This document shows, in pieces, positions 25,601 to 37,797 of a DNA stretch of 64,000 nucleotides. A program made the translations under genes and the position numbers. Position 1 is the first letter of the stretch. Each line of letters opens with the position of its first letter. The stretch is from Eudorina sp. 2006-703-Eu-15 (Eukaryota > Chlorophyta > Chlorophyceae > Chlamydomonadales > Volvocaceae), in assembly GCA_003117195.1 (NCBI GenBank), contig BDSI01000031.1, positions 285,501 to 349,500 of the forward strand, written 5' to 3'. The notes under the pieces were generated by a model. It was not told the origin of the DNA, searched no databases, and worked only from the letters and a program-made list of their open reading frames with translations.

Positions 25601-28600
25601 CCGCAGGCAAGATCAAGACGGTGTCCCGCTTCAACATCCTGTTCGAGGGGGAGAGCGAGAGTGGGCTGCAGGAGCTGCGCCACGCCGCCCTGGAGCACCA
25701 GAAGCGGCTGCAGCAGCAGCTCGAGTTCAACGCCGCGCGGGACTCCGTGCCGCTGTCGGCGGCGCCGCTGCTGACGGACGGGATGTTGGAGGGCATCGTG
25801 CGGCGGCTGGGGCTGGATTACTGGGACCCGCCGGTGCCTGCCACGGTTGGCGGCGGCGGCGGCGACGGCAGCTCGACGGGCCGCGGCGGCGGCGGCGGCG
25901 GCGGCGGCTCCGCCGACGGCAGCCCTGCCTTTGGCGGCATCCGCGGCAGCGGCGACGGCGCCGCGGCGGCGGCGGCGCGCGGCATGCGGGCCTCCTGCAA
26001 CTCCAGCGGGTGGGGCGACGACGCGGACGAGTACGGCAACGGCGACCTGAGTGACGAGTATGACGACGCGGGCGGCGGCGGCGGCGGCGAGCGGTGGGAT
26101 GCCGAGCCGCGGGCGCTGAGCCGCAACCTCTCCGCCACCAGTCGGATGAGCCGGGTGTCCCGCCCGGGCGCCGCGACGTCGCGGTCGCAGCAGCTGGCGG
26201 GCTTGTCGTTTCGGTCCATGGCGCAGAGCACCCACAGCGGCGGCGCCACGTCACGGAGCCACGGGCCCTCCACTGACGGCCGCGGCGGCGGCGGCTCGTC
26301 CGGTGAGGCGGAGGGAAGCGGCGGCGGCGGCGGCGCCGCCGCCGGCACGGCGGGCAATGGTACGGCGGCGTCGCGGGCGGTGTCGCGGGGCGCGTCGTCG
26401 GTGGCGGGGAGCAAGAGATCGGCGCCGGCGCCGGCGGCGCCGCCGAGGTGAGAGGCATGGGGGAAGCTGTAAAATTGGGGGAAGGGTAGCACCTGGCGGC
26501 AGCAGCGGGAAGGATTCACCCGGAGGGCTGACCGCGCGGCTGGCCTGACGTCGGGGAGAGCCCCCCTCCGCTCCCCACCAGCTACCCGGTATTCCCCCTA
26601 GACACCCCCCCCTCCCCCCCGCGACTCCATTCAAATCCCCATCCACCCGCTCGCTGCCCCCTCCCCTGCCAGGCCCGCACTTCGGCGGCGGCTGCTCCAG
26701 TGGCGCTACATCCACAGGGCCTGGCGGAGGTACACGACGGATGAGCCGGTGGAGCAGATTCGGAGCCGGCTGCAGGAGGCGCGTGTGGAGTACGCGATCG
26801 TGAGTGGGGGCGGGGGAGCTGGGGCATCGGCACCGCATCCGGTCTGTGAACCTCGGCTCGGTGTGGGCCGGGGCGCGGCGGGGCGGGGCGGAGGGTGAGA
26901 TGTCTATATGACCATGGGGGAGCAATGCGGTAGGCTGCTGTTGGGCCAGCGTCAGCGACCCGTAGCGCAAGCCTCAAGGGAGCGCGTCCCCATCAGCTGT
27001 GTAGCCCGGTGGCGATCCCGTCACAGTCCTCCCCTCCCCCTCCCCCGAACCCATCCCACGCCGCAGGCGCACAACCGGCACGTGTTCCGAGTCAACTTTG
27101 GCCGCATCTTCGGCAGCTCCGGGGTCCCCGACCAGATAGAGGAGCTGCTGATGGACATCTCCCGCACCGCCAACTCGGACGAGGACGACGGCGGGCTGCT
27201 GTTCGTACGGCGATCGCTGCTCGTACCTGGCCTCAGCAGCGGCAGCGTCAAGCTCCAACACCTCAACGGCGACCCGGGCGCCGCCGCCGCCGCCGGCGGC
27301 GGCGGCCGCGGCAGCCGCGGCGGCCCGTCGAGCATGATGGTGCCCTGCGCGGCTGCGTTCGAGGAGCCGGGCGACGGCACGCCGCCGCCGGGGGTGACGG
27401 AGTACGGCATCATGGCGCTCAGCGAGCTGTCATTGCTGGCGTCGCTGCCGACGCTGCGCGCGTTGCAGCAGGCGGGGGCGTACCTGGTGAGCCTCCAGTC
27501 GCGGGACATGTTCGGGCTGCAGGTGCTGCCCATCCGGAACGTCTTCGGGTTCCTGGCGGGACGCGACAAGGCGGCGGCGGAGCACCTGTCGTACATCGCC
27601 TCGCGCCGCCGGCCGGCGCCCGCCGCCGCGGTGGGCTCGGCACTGGGCGGGTCGGTGTTCGACGCGAAGCCGTTACGACCGGAGGACTCGATTGACCTGA
27701 TCACCTTCCTGAACATCCAGGAAGGTGTACGGATCGAGGAAGTGCACGACATCCGTACACGGATCTGCGCGCAGCTGGCGTACATCATCGCCGACGCCGC
27801 CGACGAGGCGCTGCGCGCCGCCGTCGCGGCGGCGGCGGCCGCCGCCGTCGCCGCCGTCGAGCGCGCGAACGGCAAGCTGCGCGCGCCCGCGGGGTCGGGC
27901 TCCGGAACCGCCTCCGTCGGCGGCTGGCGCAGCGGCGGCGGCAGCCAGGCCGCGCCGTGGCAGCGGCCGCTCGTGCCGTCACGCGGCGGCGCCAGCGTTG
28001 GCGGCCGCAGCCATCGGTCGGGGCCGCCGCCGCCGGTGGCGGCAACGGCGCAACACGTTGCCGCGCAGGCCGCCTTCGACCCCGTCCCCTTCTTCCGCCT
28101 CACCTCCACCCTCAACGTCGCCCTCTTCTACGCCCTGCGCGGCTGGATGCTGGAGAACCTGCGCACGTACACCGCCGCCATCGAGCTGTACGGCTACGGC
28201 GGCGTCGACATGCACCTGTACGACGGCGTGCCGACGGAGGTGGCGCCGTCGCTGCTGCGCAGCGGCAGCGCCGCAGACAGCGAGTACTCGAACGGCAGCG
28301 GCGGGGGCTTCGCGCAGCACGCGTTCCCCCGCGACGGCAGCGGCGGCGGCGACGCGGCGTCGGCGGCGGGGTCGGGGTCGCGCTCCGGCGGCTTCCGCGG
28401 CCACGGCTGCGCGCCGCTGTTCCGGGTGACGCTAGGGGTGATGGACGGCGAGGTGCAGTTCTCGCCCCCGCTGGACACGCTGTGCCAGGTGGGTCGTCTA
28501 GGGTTCGTCCACATCGCACGAAGCTCATTGCACGGCATGTGTACGGAGACAAGACGCTAACGCGCCACGCAACGGGCTGCAAGCGCACGCGCTCGGGGGG

Positions 28601-29769
28601 AAGGGGCAGGGAAAGGGGGAGGGCCTGACCGCACCTCCGCCGTGTGCCGAAACCAAACCAATAACCAAACCAGCAACAACGTGCAGGACACCCCGGCAGG
28701 CACCTGCCACCTTGACCGGCCGGCTTCTTCAGTCCGCAAGCTAGATCGGCGACTGTGTCTGCTGCAGTGCTGTTCCTTTGCGTTTCAAGTATCTTTTCGG
28801 CTCGAAACACTGCGCCCTAATAACTTTCCTTTCCGCCACGCCTCCCCGCCCGCAGCGCCTGGTGGAGTCGGTCCTGCTGGCGATTGACGCCGTCAACACC
28901 CTCCCTGGACTGGAGATCTCCCTGCGCCAGACCTACCGGGAGGCCTTCCCGGGCGCGGCGCGCGGTGCCGGCGCGGCGGCAGCCGCTGCCGCCATGGCCG
29001 CCGCCGCAGCGGCGGCGGCCGCCGCGGCCGCCACCGCGGCGGCGCAGAGCGGCGTGCAGGGGCCGGAGGCCGCCGCCGCGGCGGCTGCACCGCTGCTGGT
29101 GCCGTTCGAAGTGACTGCGACGCTGAAGATGCCGCCCATTCTGGACACCTCGCAGCCGGAGGTCGTGAAGGCGCTGAGGACCATCGAGGTGGGGTGTAGG
29201 GGAGGAGGGGAGCTGGAGGTCTGGGGCCTGCCTGCCCGCCAGCCAGTCAGGGTGGTGCCCTGCCCGCCAGCTGGGTGGCTGCCTCACCCACGCCCGCCGT
29301 GCCCGACAGGCCATGCGGCCGTCGCCACCCCGCATCCCACCGCACCGCACCGCACCGCACATCTCAAGGTGTGGATGACCCCGCTCTCCCCTCCCTGTAT
29401 CCCCCTCCCCCACACCGGCCCTTGTACTCACGCGCCCTTGCCGCTTGCCCCACCCCTCCTCGGCGCGCCCCCGCGCCCGCCCCTCCCGCCGCCGCCCCCC
29501 CCCCGGCTCCCCCTCCCGCCCCCGCCCCTCCCTGGCCCCCCTCAGGAGGTGGCTGAGAGCAGTCGGCGGCGGTGCGAGCACCTGCTGATGAGCTTCCAGG
29601 AGCACACCAGCCTGCTGGCCGCAGACACCATCATGCTGCGCTCGCGGCTCAGTGTCAACCGGCGCACGGCCATGATGCAGGACTGGATCGACATGATCGA
29701 CAAGTTCAGGTGGGAGGCCGGCGTGTGTCCGGTCTCCGGGGTGTGTGTGTGTGTGCGTGTGTGTGTGTG

Positions 29770-29808
<39 letters not shown>

Positions 29809-29889
29809 CGTTACATATCTGCCGGGCCGACACTGGCCGGGGGCGCTAACCCGCCCCATACGGGAGACCGCCGAAGCACTTTCCCCCGG

Positions 29890-29936
<47 letters not shown>

Positions 29937-32900
29937 CGTTGGCGGGCAGGCAGGCAGGCAGGGCAGGAGTGCGTGACATGCAGGGGGCACATCTGAGGGA
30001 TGGGTATCGTAATGACTAATGAGTGGGTGGGTGGTTGGGTGGGTGTTTTGTGTCGGGGCGGTGGCCGATGTTCATCCTTGGAGAATCGATACGCAGCAAG
30101 ATGTATGGGTACAGGCGAAATCCGCATGACCCTAAAACCCTACGTCTATTATCTGAACGTGTACCGTACGTCGGCTGTGTGTGGGGGGGGGGGATTGCGA
30201 CACCCACACAGTTCCACACAACCCACGCACCCATCTACCCACCCTCCTGTAACACCCCCCATTTCGCCCACCCCCACCCCCACCCCCCCACCCACCACCG
30301 CCCTCACCCAACCCCACCCCTTCACCCCCTCAGCGCCCAGGAGGCCGCCATCATGCGCGAGATGCCCTCCGAGGCCTGGCTGGGGGTGGTGCGGCTGGAC
30401 TGCAAGGACCTCAAGGACGCCCTGGCGGCCCGGGCCCGGGAGCTGAAGGGACAGATCCTGCACTGGCTGCAGGCGGACGCCACAGACGCGGCCAACACCA
30501 CGCTGATGCGCCTCAAGGTGGGGGCCGCTGGGGGGAGGGCCTTGGGAGGGGGAGACAGGGTGCAGCCTACTAGAGTCGCGTTCTTGCAGCCCGTGCAGAG
30601 CTTCCAGATGTCATTCTCGCCACTGGGTGGACCGTCCGCCGATCCCTTCTGTACGCGGTTGTGTGTGAGAAGGGGGGGGGTGGGGGTGGCCGGTAGGGGT
30701 GGGGGTGGGGGTGGGGGTGGGGATGGGGGTTTGATATGTATCCGTAGGCAGGCAGGGCAGGAGTGCGTGGCATGCAAGGGGCGTAGGTGTGCCCCTGGTG
30801 GCGTGATGTGCGTGTGTGTGTAACCTTTGGAACACCCGGTCGGGATACGGGTCCACCTTGTAACGGTTACATAGTTGAAAAGTAACCTACCCGCGGCAAG
30901 TTACCCACCCCACCCCATGGGTGCGATGCGTGTGTGTAATTGCCGTACAGGAGCCGGCGGACGTGCTGGCGACGGGCGCGGTGGACCTGGCGGCGCTGCA
31001 CTCGGTGCGGGAGCTGCTGCCCCGTGTGGCGGCGCTGGTTTCGGAGGTGCAGCCGTACACCGCCACCATGCGGGTCAACCTGTCCATCATGGAGCGCTTC
31101 AAACACCCGGTGGGGGAGCGAGGGAGGGAGGGAGGGTTGGGTTAAGGTCTAAGGTTAAGGGATTGGGCGAGTGAAGATATCGTGCTTGGGGTTGAGGATA
31201 ATAGTGAGTGAGTGAATGAGTGGATGTGTGGATGTGTGGATGTGTCTGAGAGTGCCCTTCTTCCTCCTCACTAAGTTCTCTCCAGTCCCTGTCCTCTCAA
31301 GTCCATTTGACCTCCCTTGGTGCCCTTCTCGCCCGACTCCGCGCCCAACCGCCGCCTCTTCCCCGGCCCCTCCATGCCCCCCCTTGCCCCTCCCCGCCGG
31401 CCCCCCCCGTTGCCCCTCATCAGCTCCCCGACGCGGAGCTGTCCTCCATGTGGACCGCCCTGCGGCTGCCGGTGGTGGCCCAGGAGCTGGCCACGGAGCG
31501 GCTGATCCACATGAGGGACAACGAGGAGAGGTGCCTGGAGCAGCTCAAGAGGGTGGGTGGGGGGTGGGGGTAGGCAGGGCGGGGAAAATGGGGCGGGGGG
31601 GAGGCGGGGCTCGTGTTGGGTGGGTGGATGGGTGGTAGACAATTAAAACTGGGTGGGGGACGGGATGGCGAGGCGGACAAAGAGGCACACGCGGGGTGGG
31701 CTGTCCCCACACAGTTTGAGGATGTCGACCAATGCCCTGTAGGCCTCCCCACCTGCCTGATTCGGTCCCTCCCCCCCGCCCTCCCCCTCCTCTCTCCTCC
31801 CCCCCGCCCTCCCCCAGGACCTGGACAGCTTCACCGACCACGTGGTGTCCCTCCGCAAGCGGGTGAACGAGCGGCAGCGGATGGCGGACGAGTCGCACGT
31901 GGACAGATACGTGGAGCAGTGCGCCAAGCTGGTGGGTCAGGGCGGAGGGGAGGGGGGAAGGGGAGGGGATGAGGGGGGAGCTGGGGATGTCTTGAGGCGT
32001 CCGGGGGAGAGGAGCCGGGGAAGGAGGCCGGCGGCTGGCCCGTGTGTGTGGGGGGGGGGGAGTCGTCTCCTGCGCTCGTGGACCTGCCCCATTTGACTGT
32101 TCCGACCCCTTGTCCCAATGGGAAGGATCTCCCCGAGCTGATCATGGAGAGGGTGGTGGTGAGGGTGGTGGTGATGGGTCGGAATCGACGAAAACCGTTA
32201 AAGGCAGCACACCTGGGTATGCGGTACATCTCGATACTCCCTCCACCTTCCTCTTCCCCCTTCCTCTCCCCCCTGCCCCCCTCCCCCCCCTTACCTCTTC
32301 TCCCCCCCTCCAGGATGCGGACCTGATTGGGGCCATCGAGCGGTCTCAGGCGCTGAACCGCATGCAGCTGCTGGCGGGCTGGGACCACACCAACTACGAG
32401 GGGTTGACGGCGCTGAGGCGGCAGCTGCAGCCCTACGCGGGTGGGGTGGGGCAAAGGGAGACGTGTGAAGGGGGGTTACCTGAGTACAGGAGTGGGGTGG
32501 ACGGGTATGGGAGCGAAGTTGAAGTGACCGAACCCAGGAAAGGACAGGAACCCGGGCACGCCCAGCGGGTGTGTGTGGGGGAAGGTGGGGAGGGGGAGGG
32601 AGGTAGGGCGCAAGGGCTGGGCGGGGATTGTCGTGGAGGGAGGGGGGGGGATGGGTGGAGGCAGGGGTGCATCGCCCCCCAACGCGCGGATGCCGGACCT
32701 GCGTGTCCGCACGGGCAGGCTCTCATCCCGGTCCGTATCTCCATAACGAGTGCGGTTGGTTGTTTACGGCTGGCAGTTGCTTGTTGGAGGTCTCCGCGCA
32801 GTGGTGAAATGGGGTGCGCCGTTTCTTCACCCCAACAACAAACCCCTCCTGTCTGGACCCCACCCCACCCCGTCCCACCCCGCCCCACCCCGCCCCACCC

Positions 32901-35699
32901 CATCCCACCCCCGCCCCGACCCGCCCCACCCCCACCCGCCCCACCCCATCCCACCCCCGCCCCGACCCGCCCCACACGGCCCAGACCTGTGGAAGCTGGT
33001 CCAGGGCTTCCGCGAGATGTACCAGGTGTGGATGTACTCGCCGCTGTTCGCCTTCGACCTGGACGTGCTGGAGACGCGGGTGCCGGGCTGGGCCCGACTG
33101 GTGGCCAAGCTGGATAGGGAGCTCAAGGGGCCGCCGCATGTGTGAGTGGGGGAGAGGGGGCAGGGGAGGGGGAGGAATGGAGGACGGGGCCACGCCCCTC
33201 ATGCGCGCCCGATCCCCTGCTCAGGATATCTCCCCAACCCCTGGGCTTCCCCCCCTTCCCGCCCCAATCCACTGCTTGCCCGAGCCGCCTCCGTGCCACC
33301 CCATGCTGACCTCGCCGCCATCCCCATCGCCAACCCCCTCCACCTCCCCATTCCCACGCCCACCCCCCAACCCCTCCTCAGAGTGGCCCGCAAGTACCAC
33401 AAGCGCATCTCCGACTTCGAGGCGTTCGTGCCGCTGATCCGGGCGCTGCGGACCAACGGGCTGAGGCAGCGCCACTGGGCCCGGCTGTTCGAGGAGGTGC
33501 CGGGTGAGGCGGGGGGCCGCCGGGGGAGGAGGTAATAGGAAATGGGTTGTATCAGGGGAAGGAACCCGCCCGACCCGATTATGTGTGTGTGGGGGGGGGG
33601 GGAGAAGGGCATGAAGGGGAGGGGAGGGGAGGGGCCGGTGGTTTCCGGAGGGGCAGGTGGATTATGTCCCGAACGCCGAATGGCCCCTAGAAGAACTCCC
33701 TCCCCCCCCCGCTTCCCAGCCCCCACCCATCCTCACCCCCACCCACCCCACCCACCCACCCACCCAACCCCCACCCCCCACCCCCCCCAGCGCTGGCCAA
33801 GATGGACCGGGACATCTGGACGCTGCACTCGCTGCTGTCCCTGCGGGTGCACGAGCACTTGGTGCTGGTCCGCGACCTGGCCGACATGGCGGCCCGCGAG
33901 CTGACCATCGAGCAGAGCCTGGACAAGATCGACTCGGGGTTCCACGCGCTGCAGATGGTGCTGGCGCCCGTGCCGGAGAGCGGATACGCGGGTGCGGGCG
34001 GGGGTGGGGCGGAAAGAGGGGTTGGGATGGCGGAGTGGGTGGGGACGTGGGGTGCATGGGGTGGGATATGCGGGAAGATGGGAGGTTGGTGGGCCGGCCT
34101 GTTGTGGTTGGGTGGGGTGGGGCTAGGGTCGTACGGGACTGCGTCTGTGCGGAAGGTGGCGTGGTGGGTGGGCGACGCGCTCACCCCTGGCCGCCCTCCT
34201 CCGAGCTGCCCCTGCCGCACGTCCACCGTCGCGGGACATCTCCTGTCAGCCCGCCCCATCCCAAAACCCCACACCCCCACACCCCCAACCACCGCACAGA
34301 CGTGGTCACGCTGGTGAACGGCGAGGACCTGCTCCGCTTCGTGGACGACGCGCAGCTGCGGGTGCGCGGCCTGGCCACGTCGTTCTACGTGGGGCCGCAC
34401 CGCGACTCGGTGCAGGCGTGGGACGAGCAGCTGTCGTCCGTGCGGACCATCCTGGACGGCTGGCTGGAGGTCCAGAACCGCTGGAACCACATCGCGCCGC
34501 TGTTTGGGGCGCAGGCCTTCGATGAGCAGCTGCCGGATGAGGTGGGGGGGCTGGGGGCCGAGGGGGGAAAGGGGGGAGGGGGGAAAAGGGGGGCGATGGC
34601 GGTGGGCGAGCCTGGGGGTGGGGGGCGCTGGCGTCCATCCCGACACCGGTGGGTATCGGCTGCGGGTGCCTTTGCGCGTTCGCTGTTTGGGTTTTGACGT
34701 TAGGGGCGGGGGGGGGTGTTGCTTTGCCCTGATTTTGAGCAAGGGAGGCCGTGTGCTTCTGCAATCTTTCAAGTGGCTGCAGTTACAGTCTCCATGGATC
34801 CTGGTCTGGATCCTGGTTTCAGTAGTGGCCCCCGACCCTCCTGTGGGCTTGTGTCAATGGATGTGCCCCCCCCTCCCTCTACCCTCCCTCTACCCTCCCT
34901 CTACCTCCCCCCCCCCCCACACACACACACACGCAATCCTAAACACACACGTCAACCCGCAGGGGGCTCGGTTCGCGGAGGTGACGGTGGAGTGGCGGGC
35001 GGTGCAGACGCTTGTACGGCGGCACTGCAAGGTTTCGGAGCTGACCCGCCACACCAACCTGTCGGCCCAGCTGGCGGCCATGTCTCGCAAGCTGGAGGGG
35101 GTGGCGCGGGGGGTGATGGAGTACCTAGACGTCAAGCGGGCGGGCTTCCCGCGGTTCTACTTCCTGGGCAACCTGGAGATGGTGGAGATGATGGTCGGGT
35201 GAGTGTGTGTGTTAGTTACGCAGGCAGAACAGGAGTGCGTGACATGCGAGGGGCCAAGTGGCGCCCAATAGTTTGCCCGTATGCGTATATAATATACCCA
35301 TTGCCCGACCCGTATAATAAACAAAGGCTGCGGTGCCGGAAGAACGCTGTCGATTTGGCGCGCTGTTAGTTGTTGTCGCGGCGTCGCGGAAGACTACCAG
35401 CTGGTGCGGGTCGGCTGCCTTGGCCACACAGACTCACACCACAATGCTGTGCGTGCGTGCGATCCTCTCGTTGTTACCCACCTGCAAGCAGAATGCCGTG
35501 TAGTCAGCACCGCCGAAGACGATCCGGAACGATGCGAAATAACGTAATCATGTGTGCGAGCGAAAGAGCGTGCATGCCAAGGCAGCAAAGGGGATGGAGT
35601 GCGGCGTCGTTGATGCATAAGTAAGGCGGCAAAAGTCGTACGGCATACGAAGAACGACATGTGGGCAAAGGCAAACCTGGGTAAACAAAACGGATAAAG

Positions 35700-35767
<68 letters not shown>

Positions 35768-37706
35768 AGGCAGAGCGGTAGCCAACCCGGATGTGTCTGG
35801 CAAAAGTGTGTGTTTGTCAAAGTAGTCTACACGTGCGTGTTTGGCAGAGTAAGCAGCTGGTGGGCCATCGGAGGGTGAGGTATGCCTTTTGCCTACCCTC
35901 CGGTCGCCCAACCACCTAACCACTCAACCAACCACCCAACCCTGTCCACCAAGCGAGCGAGCGTCGAAATCCGATTTTCTCATCCGCCGCCACCCTTGCC
36001 GTACCCCCAGCTCCCACGACCCCGCCGCCGTGGAGGCCTTCCTGCCCAAGTGCTTCCCCGGGGTGCGCAAAGTGGGCTGTGTGCGGGTGGCGGGCCCCCG
36101 GGGCAACACCGCCTCCGAGATGTCGGACGCCTTCACGGAGATGTCCCGGTCGGGTGCCGGCGACGGGTACGGCGGGTACGGCGGGTACGGCACCACCCCG
36201 CCGGATCGCGGCGGCGGCACGCCCAGCAGCTTTGGCACGGGCCTGACGCCGCCGGCGACGGCGGCGCCGCAGCCGCTGTCGACGCCGCCGCCGCCGGGGG
36301 GCCTGGCGGGCCTGGCTGGGTTCATGCCCGGGTACGGCCTGGCGGTGGTGACTGACCCGTCCAACCGGAAGGTGTGGGGCGGTCCGCGGATCGAGTCCCT
36401 TATCTCCAACGAGGGGGAGGTGCTGCCGCTGAGGACGGTGGTGGATCTGCAGGTGGGCGGGGGGGGGGGCGGGCGGGTGAGGCTCAATTACTAGGTGGAT
36501 GGGATATATATGTTAGATTAATTTGAATGATTTAATTTATTAATTAGTACTAATAAATTAAATATTAAATATAAAGAGAATTGACATTAAATTAAAAAAT
36601 TAAATATTAAAATTAAATTAATCATGCATCCGATGTTCGATTTTTCGATGTCGTTCGAGGCCGGGCCCTATCCTCCCCATCCCCTCCGCACCCTCACCCT
36701 GCACACCCCGCACCCCTGGTGTGCCTGGGCCTGTCTTTCGGGTTTATTTCTTTTTCAATTTAACCCCGCACCCCTCCCCGGCCCCCAGGACGCCCGCTCC
36801 GGCAAGAAGGCCGACGTGGAGGTGTGGATGAACGAGCTGGAGCGTCAGATGCGGGGCAGCCTGAAGGAGATGCTGCGGTTCGCTCTGGAGGCCACCAGCC
36901 TGCAGCCCTTCTCCGCTTGGCTGCTGGCCTGGCCGGCGCAGTGCCTGCTGGCCTGCACCTCCATAAACTGGTGCAGGGACATCCACGACATATACCAGGT
37001 GAGGGGGGTGGGGGTGGGGTTGGGGGGCCGAATGGGTCCAGGGGTGGGGTGGAGGTGGCCGGAGTGTCAAGCTCAGAGGGAAGAGGGGTTGCGGGGGATG
37101 ATACGTTGGTGTCCCTCTTCCTCGCCCGGCTCCCCGCCCCCCCCCCCCGCCTAGCCTGCCCGTCCTTGTCCACCGCCACTTGGCGCCATCGCACCTCACT
37201 CTCACCAGCGGGGGCGCTCCAGGGGTTTCCGCCCTCGTCACGCCGCTCCCGTCCTCCACCCCCTACCACTACCCCTACCCCTAACCCCACTCCCAGTCCT
37301 GTTTTTCGTTTGCACCCCTGCCCCTGCCCATACCCCTGCCCCTGCCCCTGCCCCTGCCCCTGCCCCTGCCTCCCTCCCCCTTCAGGCCGGCGCGCCCTTC
37401 TCCACGCCCCTCCGGCGGCTTGAGGACCTCCACCGCTCCCAGATCCACACTGTGGTGGACCTGCTGCTGGGCGGCAACCTGACCCCGGTGCAGAGGGGCA
37501 TCATGGAGAACATGATCCTCACAAAGGTGTGTGTGGGGGGGGGGGGGCCGCTGTGTGGAGGGGGGGAAAGGTGTGTGTATGTGTTGCCATGTGTGTTTAG
37601 AAATGCAACCCGCCCGCCCGCCCGATCCATGCCATGTGTGTGTGTGTCTGTGTGTATAAATAGAACGGGAGGTGTGTGTGTGTGTTACCATGTATGAGCA
37701 GGGGTG

Positions 37707-37797
<91 letters not shown>

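Larger units (their letters stand above)
23500..32440 (+). other. Dynein tail, N-terminal part with low-complexity insertions
   Basis: Exons about 23500-24144, 24496-25255, 25607-26447, 26673-26799, 27067-28488, 28856-29188, 29546-29709, 30334-30517, 30951-31109, 31424-31552, 31818-31931 and 32314-32440. Conserved-looking islands such as [52 protein letters not shown] and [15 protein letters not shown] alternate with Ala/Gly/Ser-rich insertions. The tail recruits the heavy chain to the axoneme through intermediate and light chains. The first exon of this set may have lost one base near 23690, where SLEGR and LYDPFGRTA fall in neighbouring frames. Confidence 0.8.

Noticed and set aside
29740..29980. 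Histidine-threonine open frames over (GT)n tracts, here and at 35700, 37700, 48190 and 51235
   Set aside because: They are translations of dinucleotide repeats inside introns.
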